A stretch of DNA of 64,000 bases from Dyadobacter sp. Leaf189. GTDB taxonomy: Bacteria; Bacteroidota; Bacteroidia; Cytophagales; Spirosomataceae. The position numbers and the translations under genes are program-made. Below, in pieces: positions 9,827 to 18,516 of the stretch; position 1 is the first letter of the stretch; each line of letters opens with the position of its first letter. The notes under the pieces are model-generated. The model searched no databases. It had not been told where the DNA came from and saw only the letters and a list, made by a program, of their open reading frames with translations. Where the stretch lies: the NCBI RefSeq assembly GCF_001424405.1, contig NZ_LMPS01000001.1, positions 1,671,999-1,735,998 on the forward strand, in the 5' to 3' direction.

Positions 9827-11377
9827 ATGAAAAATTTGTGTGCCTTCCTTCTTCTTGTTGCGATTCCCGGCTTTGCACAGCAGTCTGAAGGGATCAGCTG
9901 GCGCGCGTTGTTTGAGATCCATGATGCCCGCGACCGGGTTTCAAGAGAGGCCAGGATCAGTTCGCGCTTGTTTCAGCAAAGTCCGGAAAGATCGAATATC
10001 TGGCGCAGGAACAGGTACGGTAATGGAACAACCGGCAATAAGAAATGGACCGAAGAAATTCACCTGAATGCCGAAAAACCAGAAACGCTGATCTTCATTA
10101 CCAATGAGCCCGCCGAATATGACAGGCTGGTGCAATCACTTACCAGCGGGAATGAAGTTTCCAATGCGGAGGGGCAGGGATTTCAAATGCTGGAAACAAA
10201 AACGTTCCCGAGTGGACGGACAATGTCAAGTTTTTCAAAGGGTAGCCGCCTCGTTGAAGTGCTTTCCAACCAAAAGGGTGGTGCGCGCGAGTGGATTTTT
10301 CAATTGTCCAAAACAGAGACCGCAGCCCCTGTCGCTGCGAAAGATCAAACTCCACCGGAGATTACGATCATAGAACCAAAACTGGCACAAACGCGCTCAC
10401 TGGTCGAGGTGAAGCTGAGCCGGGTTTTTGTTAAGGTAAAGGTTACTGACGACAGTGGTGTCAGAAGCGTGATGATGGACGACAAGGCGGTAAAGCCCGA
10501 CTTGGATGGTACCTATAATGCCGTGTTTACTCTTCCCCCCAATCTTTCCCAAAAAACGGTTGAAATCCGGGCAACGGATCACGCCGGCAATGTCGCTTCG
10601 GTTCAGGTAATACTCAAATCACCTGCTCAGGTGCCCCTTTCCGCCGGAGACGAAGCCGACTTTGATGACATTGCCCAAGGTCGTTATTATGCGCTCATTA
10701 TCTCCGTCCAGAACTACCAGCCTGGCATTCAAGCGCTTTCGAACCCGCATAAGGATGGAGAGGCGCTTTCCAAAGTGCTTTTGAGCCGGTATAAATTCAA
10801 TCCTTCCGATGTGTTTACGCTCAAAGATCCGACGGTAGCGGAATTGGGACAAGCTTTGGAAAAGCTGAAAGCAAACCTTACCAAACGGGATAACCTGCTG
10901 ATTTTCTTTTCCGGTCATGGTGAATGGGATGAAAAGATTGGACAGGGTTACTGGCTTTTAAAGGATGCTGAGCCTCAGAATCAGGCTACCTGGATCTCCA
11001 ACTCCACAGTCAAGGATTACATTCGCGGGATCAATTCCCGGCATACGTTGCTGGTCACCGACGCTTGTTTTGGAGGTAGCATTTCGACAAAAGGCACGGA
11101 TGATGCGGCCGAGAAAAAGATTTACAAACTGCCAAGCCGCATCGCCATCACCAGCGGAAATCTGGAAAAAGTGCCTGATAACAGTGTCTTTATGAAATAT
11201 TTCCTGGAAAGGCTGCGCGAGAACAATAGTAAATACATGCCAGCCCTCACATTTTTCAGCTCCTTTTACACGGCTGTGATCAGTAACTCGGGTGAGAACA
11301 CGCCTCATCAGCCGCAGTACAGCCGCATTGATAACACCGGTCACCAGGGGGGCGATTTTATTTTTACCCTGAAATAA
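9827..11377 (+). CDS. Secreted caspase-family (C14) peptidase with Ig-like domain
   Basis: Residues 1-18 are a signal peptide ending GFAQ. An N-terminal region of unknown fold (20-170) is followed by an Ig-like beta domain (about 175-265, with VKVTDDSGVRSV and IRATDHAGNVAS). The C-terminal caspase-like domain (about 285-516) has the His motif FFSGHGEWD (His364) and the Cys motif LLVTDACFGGSI (Cys414), so the dyad is intact. Caspase-family proteases cut after Lys, Arg or Asp depending on type; the specificity cannot be read here. Because of the signal peptide it acts in the periplasm or outside, unlike the second caspase homologue at 21119-21934. It is divergent from the OmpA-like lipoprotein gene. 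Confidence 0.88.
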   Translation: MKNLCAFLLLVAIPGFAQQSEGISWRALFEIHDARDRVSREARISSRLFQQSPERSNIWRRNRYGNGTTGNKKWTEEIHLNAEKPETLIFITNEPAEYDRLVQSLTSGNEVSNAEGQGFQMLETKTFPSGRTMSSFSKGSRLVEVLSNQKGGAREWIFQLSKTETAAPVAAKDQTPPEITIIEPKLAQTRSLVEVKLSRVFVKVKVTDDSGVRSVMMDDKAVKPDLDGTYNAVFTLPPNLSQKTVEIRATDHAGNVASVQVILKSPAQVPLSAGDEADFDDIAQGRYYALIISVQNYQPGIQALSNPHKDGEALSKVLLSRYKFNPSDVFTLKDPTVAELGQALEKLKANLTKRDNLLIFFSGHGEWDEKIGQGYWLLKDAEPQNQATWISNSTVKDYIRGINSRHTLLVTDACFGGSISTKGTDDAAEKKIYKLPSRIAITSGNLEKVPDNSVFMKYFLERLRENNSKYMPALTFFSSFYTAVISNSGENTPHQPQYSRIDNTGHQGGDFIFTLK

Positions 11378-11430
11378 ATGCGTAAAGCCTGGCTAAAATG
11401 TGCCGGGCGATACTGCGCTCAAACCTATCC

Positions 11431-12174
11431 CTAGTTTTTTCTGAAAAGTTGTTCGCGGGAGTCTCCCCGAGCATTTTCATAAGCATTCACCCGATGTCCG
11501 GAAGTCAGCCTGAATGTGTTACCTGATTCAGAAAAGCCGTCGCTGTCGTAGAAAGCCCGGCCGGTGTTGACCGGAATGAGATCGTCATTTACGTCGCCGT
11601 AATCATCCAGCATGACAATTGCATTTTCCAGATTTTTGATGCCGCTCGCCGTCACTTCTCCGGAATACACTTCCAGCATTCTTGCCTTGGTACTGTTGTA
11701 AGTGTACTTTGTCTCGGTAATAATAAAAATCGTAAAAAAGTTGCCACTCCCTGCAATATACGCGCCATCCTGCCCGATAGCTTCGCCGCGCAGATCGCCG
11801 GAAAAAGTATAATTCTTTGTATCCAGCGAGATAGTAAGCTTTTTAGAATCCTGATTGTACAGCCTCACTTTATAATCATTGAAACGGTGCCCTACTTTGT
11901 AGTAGTCGTTTGGTACTTCGGTGTGGGTCATAATCATGGGAGAGAGCCAGTATGTTCCTTCCAGGGCGGGCGGCCTGGTGCCCTCATTTACATCCACGCC
12001 CATTTCCCGGATCTTGTCAATGGTTTGCTGTGGAACATTGCTGCGAATGGCTTCACTAAATGGTTCTTCAGGCTGTGGGTCGTTGTTTTTGCAGGCGCCG
12101 AATGTGAGGGCAATTCCCATAATAAGTACCAGGCGAAGGCTGAAAATTTGCTGGAATAGCGTTGTTGTTTTCAT
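11431..12174 (-). CDS. Lipoprotein of unknown function (247 aa)
   Basis: The start chosen is the ATG complementary to 12172-12174, giving MKTTTLFQQIFSLRLVL with a lipobox-like TFGAC (Cys near residue 27); a further 26 in-frame codons upstream look non-coding. The mature protein begins with an acidic, Pro-rich linker (NNDPQPEEPF) and continues as a beta-rich domain with no recognised motif. It is probably surface or periplasmic. It stands alone on the minus strand, convergent with the secreted caspase gene and divergent (257-nt gap) from the sigma-factor operon. No function is assigned. Confidence 0.7.
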   Translation of the reverse strand: MKTTTLFQQIFSLRLVLIMGIALTFGACKNNDPQPEEPFSEAIRSNVPQQTIDKIREMGVDVNEGTRPPALEGTYWLSPMIMTHTEVPNDYYKVGHRFNDYKVRLYNQDSKKLTISLDTKNYTFSGDLRGEAIGQDGAYIAGSGNFFTIFIITETKYTYNSTKARMLEVYSGEVTASGIKNLENAIVMLDDYGDVNDDLIPVNTGRAFYDSDGFSESGNTFRLTSGHRVNAYENARGDSREQLFRKN

Positions 12175-12431
12175 GATTTTGAAAGTTAAAATGGATGGTT
12201 GATTTTGCGTATCAGTGATACATCGCAGAAGTCCATCGATTTTCATTTTCATCCAGAAAAAAAATTGAGTTTTTTTTTCTGGAACACTTTACTTTCCAGT
12301 CCCACAGGTTTATTAATCAGATATATAGTCCTCTCTTTTCATTAAACATCCGGTTCAAAAAAGTCCGGCTGGAAAAATGAAAACTTTGGCGATTCTTCGA
12401 TATATTTTGGTTACTAAACCTTCTTCTATTC

Positions 12432-13013
12432 ATGACCACAGAAAAGCGGCCTTGTCCGGAATACAAAACGGACGCAGAATTATTAGAGGCCTTTCTAAAA
12501 AAGCTGGATAAGGCATATACATGCCTGTTGCACATTTGTTACACGCAGATTATCCCCAGTCTGAAAAGGAAAAATCTTCCTCTTCAAAAAGACGTGGAAG
12601 ATATTGTAATCAATGCGCTGACGGAAGTGATCGTGAAAACGGATGTTTACGGCTCTCTGAAGCAACTATTATGGACCGTCAGCAACCTGCGCCTGATTGA
12701 CTGGATCCGCAGGTTTGCGTCGTATGATGAGGAGGGAGAGGTGATTGTGAAAGAAAATACGAAAGAAAGCTGGGGCCTGTTTGAATCGTTGTTTGTTCAG
12801 GCCGATCCAATCATGGAAATCGCGTTTGAAGACGAATTCCGTTCTTTCCGACGAACGCTGAACGACCGCGAAGAAGAGCTGCTCAGGCTGCTATCGGAGG
12901 GTAAAACCGAGGAGATGATTGTGGTCATGATGGATTTGAAAGCTGGAACTGTGGACAACCTTAAATCGAGGGTGAAAAGAAGCTATCTGCAGTTTTTCAA
13001 CATCAATAAATAA
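12432..13013 (+). CDS. ECF-like RNA polymerase sigma factor (193 aa)
   Basis: The length and layout fit an ECF sigma factor. A helical region-2-like segment (about 15-95) includes EDIVINALTEVIV and LIDWIRRFASYDEEG, the latter resembling the -10-recognising helix. A region-4-like HTH (about 140-190) includes LNDREEELLRLLSEGKTEEMIV and VDNLKSRVKRSYLQFF. It is divergent from typical ECF members. It is the first gene of a long co-directional run and is followed after 50 nt by a membrane protein with anti-sigma features. The pair could switch on the downstream phospho-signalling and protease genes in response to an envelope signal; this is inferred from gene order. Confidence 0.75.
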   Translation: MTTEKRPCPEYKTDAELLEAFLKKLDKAYTCLLHICYTQIIPSLKRKNLPLQKDVEDIVINALTEVIVKTDVYGSLKQLLWTVSNLRLIDWIRRFASYDEEGEVIVKENTKESWGLFESLFVQADPIMEIAFEDEFRSFRRTLNDREEELLRLLSEGKTEEMIVVMMDLKAGTVDNLKSRVKRSYLQFFNINK

Positions 13014-13063
13014 TTCAGACGCGGCAGATTGTCGGCAAAGAATAAAATTAAAAACTTCTGAAA

Positions 13064-13972
13064 GTGGAAAATTTAAGCCAGGAAGAAATAAATCAGATCC
13101 AGCTCTATGTGCACCAGCTCATGGAAGCTGAGGAACGGAAAAGATTTGAATTAAGAATGCAGTCGGACCCGGCATTTGCTGAGGAAGTTGAAATCCGGCG
13201 CATTGCTCAAATATACCGTTTCACGAAAGTAAAGGACCATTTATTGGAACTGCGAGACCAGATGATGGCAAATGGCCAGCTTTCCCGCGAAAAGGAGGAT
13301 TTGCCCCTCAAAGAGATTCCGCTGCTAAGGCCGCAGCAGGATAGCACGCCGGAAAAGGAAACGCAGGTGGTGTCTCTCTGGCCTACGCGGCTCGCTGCGG
13401 CTGCAGTGGTCCTGATCGTGCTGGGTTTTGGCGCGTGGCTTTGGAATAGTCAGAAACACACCGGTGACAATGTTGCCACAGATAGCAACGAGGAGAACGT
13501 GATCAATCCGAGTGCCGCAGACATGGTAGCAGTGTTTATCAGCGAAGCTTCTCAGCCGCGCGGAAATGTTCCCCGAAAGCTCAAAAAGGCGGTAGGCGCA
13601 TTTGAAAACCAGCAAACCGACGAGGCGATCAGGTTGCTGAAAAACAGAAGGTTAAGTTTGTTACCGCGAAAAAAAGATGAATACGGCGCAGGGGAAAAAG
13701 GGGTCCAGGAGAACACAGATCCCGTGCTGGAATCTTTCCGGAAATTCTACCTGGGCGTAAGTTATTTGTCCAAAGGGGAAGCAGCGCGCGCATTGACTTA
13801 TTTGCAGGAAGTGAAAAATCCGTTGCGGGACGAAGCGCGTTGGTATACTGCATTAGCCCATCTCAAAAACAACGACCCTGGCAAAGCCCGCGTGATCCTG
13901 CAATCCATTAAAAATGATAGCGCTTCGAAATTCAACACAGAAGCCGGGCAGTTATTGAATGAATTGAAATAA
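13064..13972 (+). CDS. Anti-sigma-like membrane protein with TPR-type C-terminus
   Basis: Translation probably starts at the GTG at 13064; the next Met is at codon 17 and would remove part of the conserved-looking first helices. Residues 1-75 are the small helical domain typical of Bacteroidota anti-sigma factors (LMEAEERKRFELRMQSDPAF). One membrane segment lies at about 109-125 (LAAAAVVLIVLGFGAWLW). The C-terminal part (about 160-302) has TPR-like helices (FRKFYLGVSYLSKGEAARAL and ARWYTALAHLKNNDPGKARV). The topology would put the N-terminal domain in the cytoplasm to bind the sigma factor of the preceding gene and the TPR part in the periplasm as sensor. The anti-sigma role is inferred. Confidence 0.7.
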   Translation: MENLSQEEINQIQLYVHQLMEAEERKRFELRMQSDPAFAEEVEIRRIAQIYRFTKVKDHLLELRDQMMANGQLSREKEDLPLKEIPLLRPQQDSTPEKETQVVSLWPTRLAAAAVVLIVLGFGAWLWNSQKHTGDNVATDSNEENVINPSAADMVAVFISEASQPRGNVPRKLKKAVGAFENQQTDEAIRLLKNRRLSLLPRKKDEYGAGEKGVQENTDPVLESFRKFYLGVSYLSKGEAARALTYLQEVKNPLRDEARWYTALAHLKNNDPGKARVILQSIKNDSASKFNTEAGQLLNELK

Positions 13973-13983
13973 AGCACTGGTAT

Positions 13984-15513
13984 ATGAGAATACTGCCGTT
14001 CTTCCTATTCAGCCTGTTCCATGTAGCATTCGGTCAGGCGATTTCGCGGGAGGCTGAGCTGGAAGTCAATGATTCTGCTTACCATAGCATAGAAGTTGCG
14101 AATATGCTTTTCGGTGCGGAGGGAAATGCTGCTGTGCCAAAAAGTTTTAGCATGCGGATGTATTGTCCCGTTTCGCCCATTACTGCTACCGGGGGACTTG
14201 GCTGGAGTGCGGCTATCGGCAAAGCAATGAGCATTCAGGTAGGGATTGAAAGAAAATGGAACCGGGAGCAAACTGAGAAATACGCCTTTTCACCCTATTT
14301 TTTATTTGATATGCTGCCAAAATCCTCCCCGGTAAGCTGCAAGCTTCAAAAAGACTGGATGAGGCAAACGCAGGATCTGCTTACGAAGGTCGGGATAGTC
14401 AGGCTTGCAGATTACCGCGAAAAAGCTGCGGATTGTCACCGTCAGCCGTCGATGGAGCTGCTCAACGGGGTAGACCGCTTTCGGATCCGCGCCATGACGA
14501 GGCTATTTACTAGTGACCAGATAAATGCGCAGCAAAGCATCGGGCAGAAGCAATTTGTGATGAAACGCAGTCTGGGGCGCAAGCATCCGGTCGTCCTATG
14601 CATGCTGGCCGGTGAAGCATTTGAAAAACTGAAAACAGACCAATGGGTGCCACGCGCATCCGCGCAGGAGCTAAGGACAGTCGTGGTAACTGGCTATGAC
14701 GATCAGAAACAGGCATTTGAAATCACGCATCCGGCCGGGAAAAATTGGGGTAGGGGTGGCTTTGCCTGGTTGCGTTATGCCGATCTTGCGTACGCAAAGT
14801 ATGCCTTTGAGATCACGATGGAAGACGGGCTGGTGCCTGCTCAAAAATCGGTGGCCCAGGCTCCTGCACGTCAACAAACGCTAACTGGCAACTCCACTTC
14901 AAAACATGCGGCCATGCGGGGTTCGCTGCAGCTTAATGTGGTAAATGAGCAGGGGGCTTATGTGCCTGTTATATTGAACCTGCATGCGGATGGATATTAC
15001 GAGACGGGCAGAGGATATGATGTGCAGTCGCAATTCCGGTTGGTTGGCTCCGCCACTGCCAGCAGCTTCTTATATGTAGTGGGTGTTGATCCCGAGGGCG
15101 GGGCGCAACTGCATTATCCTTATCAGAAGAAAACAGATGCGGGTGTTACAGAACATTCATCGCCCTTACTGGCCGAAGCTGGGAGCGAGGTGGTTATTCC
15201 AGAGCCTGTCCTGCATTACGAAGCGAATGGAAGGCAAACCAGGCGCGAGCAGGTTTTTATCAAAGAACAAGCGGGAACGGACTGGCTCCTGGCCATTTAC
15301 AGCGCCACCAGACGGGATCGGGAAATTGAATCACTTGTTGAAAAGCTGAAAGGACATTCCGCCGATTTTCCGTTGCGCTTGCAGCAGGTTTTTGGAGAAT
15401 ATCTTGCTCCTAAATCGCTTATCAATTTTGACAAGGAGCACATGAAATTCGTTGCCGGCGCATTGCCTGAAAGGTTCGTCGTGCCCATTATCCTGAAACT
15501 GGAAGGGCATTAA
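13984..15513 (+). CDS. Catalytically dead papain-like (C1) homologue, secreted
   Basis: It has a signal peptide (MRILPFFLFSLFHVAFGQ) and aligns along its length with the next gene, an intact C1-type cysteine peptidase. At the catalytic Cys the neighbour reads QSCVAWA; here it is GGLGWSA, with Gly71 in place of Cys. The oxyanion Gln position is Pro65. The His position (GHAMTVIGYD next door) is Arg231 in LRTVVVTGYD. The Asn of the NSWG motif is His249 in EITHPAGKNWG. All four active-site positions are therefore changed while the fold landmarks (GYD, NWG) remain. The C-terminal half resembles the DUF4384-like region of its neighbour. A binding, inhibitory or regulatory role is likely. It starts 11 nt after the anti-sigma-like gene. 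Confidence 0.75.
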   Translation: MRILPFFLFSLFHVAFGQAISREAELEVNDSAYHSIEVANMLFGAEGNAAVPKSFSMRMYCPVSPITATGGLGWSAAIGKAMSIQVGIERKWNREQTEKYAFSPYFLFDMLPKSSPVSCKLQKDWMRQTQDLLTKVGIVRLADYREKAADCHRQPSMELLNGVDRFRIRAMTRLFTSDQINAQQSIGQKQFVMKRSLGRKHPVVLCMLAGEAFEKLKTDQWVPRASAQELRTVVVTGYDDQKQAFEITHPAGKNWGRGGFAWLRYADLAYAKYAFEITMEDGLVPAQKSVAQAPARQQTLTGNSTSKHAAMRGSLQLNVVNEQGAYVPVILNLHADGYYETGRGYDVQSQFRLVGSATASSFLYVVGVDPEGGAQLHYPYQKKTDAGVTEHSSPLLAEAGSEVVIPEPVLHYEANGRQTRREQVFIKEQAGTDWLLAIYSATRRDREIESLVEKLKGHSADFPLRLQQVFGEYLAPKSLINFDKEHMKFVAGALPERFVVPIILKLEGH

Positions 15514-15537
15514 ATAATTAAAGATTCAGCTTAGTCA

Positions 15538-16977
15538 ATGAAACCGGTACCTGCGCTTTGTCTTACAGCCCTGCTGATGCTTGTTTGCTCCATGGTTTTC
15601 GCCCAGGCGCAACAGGGCTTCGGGCTCATCTTTAATGAAGCGGATTTTTCGCGTATCCCGAGAATGCCGGAGCAGGCTTCCGGAACAAAGAGCCTGGAAA
15701 CCATTTCGTTGACAAAAGATTTGCTGCAATATGCGCCTACTCCTGCCGCGCAGGGCACCATACAAAGCTGCGTTGCATGGGCGACTGCCTATTATGCCTA
15801 CACAATTCAATATGCCATTCAGCACAAGATCACGGAGCGGGCTGCAATCGATGCAATCGCCCTTTCCGCCATGTATCCCTACAAAAAGTTGCGACCTGGC
15901 TGTGAAGGTGGTATGGACATTTTTGAAATTGCGGATTATATGAAGACGCAGGGTAATATCCCTTACGCGAAATTTCCGGTTAACGCCTGCAATGGAAAGT
16001 TACCGGCGTCTGTTTCGCCGATCTTTCCAATCCGGGATTATCAGGCGGTATTTGACTACAAAAAAGATCCAGGGAACAAGGGCGTTCAGGCCATTTTGCA
16101 GGCAATTGCGTTCAATGACCTGCCTGTGATCGTGGGTATGGAAGTGGGCGACGCTTTTGCAAGACTGAATGCATCGGACACTTATTATGATCCAAAAAAA
16201 GAAGGCGTCCGGAAATACGGTCACGCTATGACTGTAATAGGGTATGACCTGCCGAAAAAAGCGTTCAAGATATTGAACAGCTGGGGAAAAGCCTGGGGGC
16301 AGGAGGGGGCTTTCTGGATCAGATTTGATGATTTTTCAAAAGTGGCAAAAGCAGGGATTGTCCTGGTCCTCCCCGAGGAAGTGCCTTTGCAATCTCCTGC
16401 AACCGCAGGGGTTGCGAAAGTTGGCGGGGTATTTGGGTTTCAATACCTGGACGAGAAGACCGGAGGTTTCGTGCGGATTGCTCCTACGCACGCAGGCAAC
16501 GGCGTTTATCAGTTTGCAAAAAAAGACTGGAAAGTGGGGCAGGCATTTCAGCTGTTGACCAATAACCTGCACAATGGACTTTCGATGTGCGTTTTCAGCG
16601 TCAACAGCAAAGGAAAACCGACTTTGCATTGGCCGCGGGAAAAGGATTTCGGGCTGGGTACAGGCGACAAATTACCTGTCAGGAATTTCGACATGGTGAT
16701 CCCTTCACCTGAAACTGCATTGCTTATAGAAGAAGCCGGATCAGACTATCTGTGCGTGCTTTACAGCAGCGAGTCTCTGATGCCCGACTTGCAAAGCATT
16801 TTTAACCGCATTGAAAACGGAACAGGAACTATTCCTTCACGAATCCGGGAAAGTCTGAGTGATCGGCTCATGAAGGCTGGTACCATTCGTTACGAAGCAG
16901 GCGAGATGCGGTTTTCAGGCGCAGGCGAACACGGCAATACCGTTCCTCTGATACTTAAAATTGAGTCAGTAAAGTGA
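15538..16977 (+). CDS. Papain-like (C1) cysteine peptidase, secreted
   Basis: It has a signal peptide ending near FAQAQ. The catalytic domain spans about 65-280: oxyanion Gln72 and Cys78 in QGTIQSCVAWA, His229 in GHAMTVIGYD and Asn247 in LNSWGKAWGQEG. This order and spacing are those of papain-family peptidases. No separate propeptide motif was recognised. Residues about 300-479 form a beta-rich domain similar to DUF4384-type regions found in other bacterial peptidases and caspase-like proteins (HNGLSMCVFSVNSKGKPTLH). It lies 24 nt downstream of its catalytically dead paralogue, most likely co-transcribed. It is the only C1 peptidase in the window predicted to be active and would work in the periplasm or at the cell surface. 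Confidence 0.85.
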   Translation: MKPVPALCLTALLMLVCSMVFAQAQQGFGLIFNEADFSRIPRMPEQASGTKSLETISLTKDLLQYAPTPAAQGTIQSCVAWATAYYAYTIQYAIQHKITERAAIDAIALSAMYPYKKLRPGCEGGMDIFEIADYMKTQGNIPYAKFPVNACNGKLPASVSPIFPIRDYQAVFDYKKDPGNKGVQAILQAIAFNDLPVIVGMEVGDAFARLNASDTYYDPKKEGVRKYGHAMTVIGYDLPKKAFKILNSWGKAWGQEGAFWIRFDDFSKVAKAGIVLVLPEEVPLQSPATAGVAKVGGVFGFQYLDEKTGGFVRIAPTHAGNGVYQFAKKDWKVGQAFQLLTNNLHNGLSMCVFSVNSKGKPTLHWPREKDFGLGTGDKLPVRNFDMVIPSPETALLIEEAGSDYLCVLYSSESLMPDLQSIFNRIENGTGTIPSRIRESLSDRLMKAGTIRYEAGEMRFSGAGEHGNTVPLILKIESVK

Positions 16978-17124
16978 AATTGGGCTAGTGTGCCAGCTAG
17001 TTGGGAAAGGCTCTTCTGCCCCCTTATTCCCCCCAAAGAAAATTCCTGAAAAAAAAAGTTAAAAACCACGTTACCTTTTTCATTCTGCGACGATAAATAC
17101 CTGTAAACCTATAATCCTTTTATT

Positions 17125-17736
17125 ATGGCGAAGCGGTACAGTATCGGCAGAAACCCGGATAATGCATTCAGCTATCCAGCTGAAACGACCGTTAGCGGAA
17201 CGCACGCCTATCTGACGCTGGTCTCTCAGAGCCAACTTTTGATTGAGGATAACCGCTCAACGAATGGTGTTCATGTGAATGGACAGCAGGTATCGACCTA
17301 CTTACTACAACGCGGTGATAGCCTGCGGCTGGGCGGCCTTTGGTTGAATGTGGAAGCGCTTTTCCGGGAAATCTGGAATCGGGAACATCCTGCCGAGCGC
17401 AAATCCAGCCAGCCTACTTCCAATCTTCCGGGTGTGGATGTGTCCGATCAATTTCTGCAACTCAGAGATGTGTTCAATAAGTACAGGGCTCACCTGGACG
17501 AGATCGACAGGCTCAGGCAGGGTACCCTCGCGGACAAAATTGTGCGCGTGTCCACTTTGGGGATGTTGACGAAGTTGGATACCACCAATCTGAGAAAGCT
17601 CGATCAGGATGTCAGAGACTGGTTTAAAATGAATTATGTATGTCCAAACTGCATGGTGCACCTCAACGATTTTCCCTGGGAGGCATTGGCAAGACAGAAG
17701 AAATGTGCACGCTGCAAAGCAATTTGGGTCAAATAA
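17125..17736 (+). CDS. FHA domain protein with C-terminal zinc ribbon
   Basis: Residues 1-75 are an FHA phosphothreonine-binding domain: SIGRNPDN, the Ser/His pair in TVSGTHAYL, and DNRSTNGVHVNG. A helical linker (about 105-165) follows, and the last 35 residues carry two CxxC knuckles (CPNC and CARC) suitable for zinc. There is no signal peptide or membrane segment, so it is cytoplasmic. It is the mirror image of the protein at 19251-19889, where the zinc ribbon precedes the FHA domain. It probably reads phosphorylated targets of the kinase encoded at the end of the operon. It starts 147 nt after the papain gene, so a separate promoter is possible. Confidence 0.87.
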   Translation: MAKRYSIGRNPDNAFSYPAETTVSGTHAYLTLVSQSQLLIEDNRSTNGVHVNGQQVSTYLLQRGDSLRLGGLWLNVEALFREIWNREHPAERKSSQPTSNLPGVDVSDQFLQLRDVFNKYRAHLDEIDRLRQGTLADKIVRVSTLGMLTKLDTTNLRKLDQDVRDWFKMNYVCPNCMVHLNDFPWEALARQKKCARCKAIWVK

Positions 17737-17763
17737 CAGGGACAGAACGTAAACCGTACATAA

Positions 17764-18480
17764 ATGAAAAAGGAACCAGATAAGAACACAAAACAAACGC
17801 TGACTGCCTCTGCTGCGGGAGTAGTAGGTGGACTAGGGGCTGCCCTGGGCACCCAGTATGCAGACGGGCTATCTCGGGAAGACGAAGAAGGTAACGATGC
17901 GACCAATGTTCATGCTGCAGAACCAGGCGGATTCGAAGCAGGGAACATAGAAAGTGAAAATGTGGATGCTAATACGATGAATGTAAGCCAGGACAACAGC
18001 TCAGAAGATGATGAGATTATCGAGGGAGTAGCATTCGATGCCAATGGCGACGGTGTTGAAGACTCCATGGCCTACGATCTGAATGGGGACGGCGTGCTGG
18101 ATGCGGTGGCAATTTGCATTGACACCGATGCTAACGGTGAGATTGATGCAGTAGCGGTGGCGGCGGACATGAATGGTGATGGCGCCATAGATATGGTCCA
18201 GATGGATTTGGATGGGGATGGCGTGCTGGACGCATTGGCGATGGATTACGACCAGGATGGTATCATGGAATATGCGGGTGTGGATACCGATGGAGACCAC
18301 GTGGTAGAAAGCCATTTTGTAGATACGAATGCCGACCGATCTTACGACCTGGTGATCCAGGACGAAGGAACGGGTGACTACGACGATAGTGCTGATGAGG
18401 GTGAGTATGACGCATCGGCAACGGGTGACGACATTGCCTACGACATGGACAATGATGCAGATGTATCCGACTGGGCGTGA
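17764..18480 (+). CDS. Asp-rich protein with EF-hand-like calcium-binding repeats
   Basis: The protein has 238 residues. A short Gly/Ala-rich hydrophobic stretch (SAAGVVGGLGAALG) near residue 20 is not a classical signal peptide. The acidic middle (about 90-195) contains roughly eight repeats of the type DxNGDGxxD: DANGDGVED, DLNGDGVLD, DMNGDGAID, DLDGDGVLD, DYDQDGIME, DTDGDHVVE and weaker copies. Such loops bind calcium in EF-hand, dockerin and thrombospondin-type repeats. The C-terminus stays acidic. Its neighbour (18517-19233) has the same length and a similar Gly/Ala-rich N-terminal segment, suggesting paralogous scaffolds. It may be a calcium-responsive partner or substrate of the phospho-signalling proteins; that role is inference. 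Confidence 0.72.
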   Translation: MKKEPDKNTKQTLTASAAGVVGGLGAALGTQYADGLSREDEEGNDATNVHAAEPGGFEAGNIESENVDANTMNVSQDNSSEDDEIIEGVAFDANGDGVEDSMAYDLNGDGVLDAVAICIDTDANGEIDAVAVAADMNGDGAIDMVQMDLDGDGVLDALAMDYDQDGIMEYAGVDTDGDHVVESHFVDTNADRSYDLVIQDEGTGDYDDSADEGEYDASATGDDIAYDMDNDADVSDWA

Positions 18481-18516
18481 TCTTAACGAATTGACATATA
18501 CCTAACTTCGATACAC

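Noticed and set aside
12385..12409. TTTG and TATATTTTG as a promoter for the first sigma-factor gene
   Set aside because: The -7-like box lacks one consensus position and the spacing (14 nt) is short; not supported enough to list.
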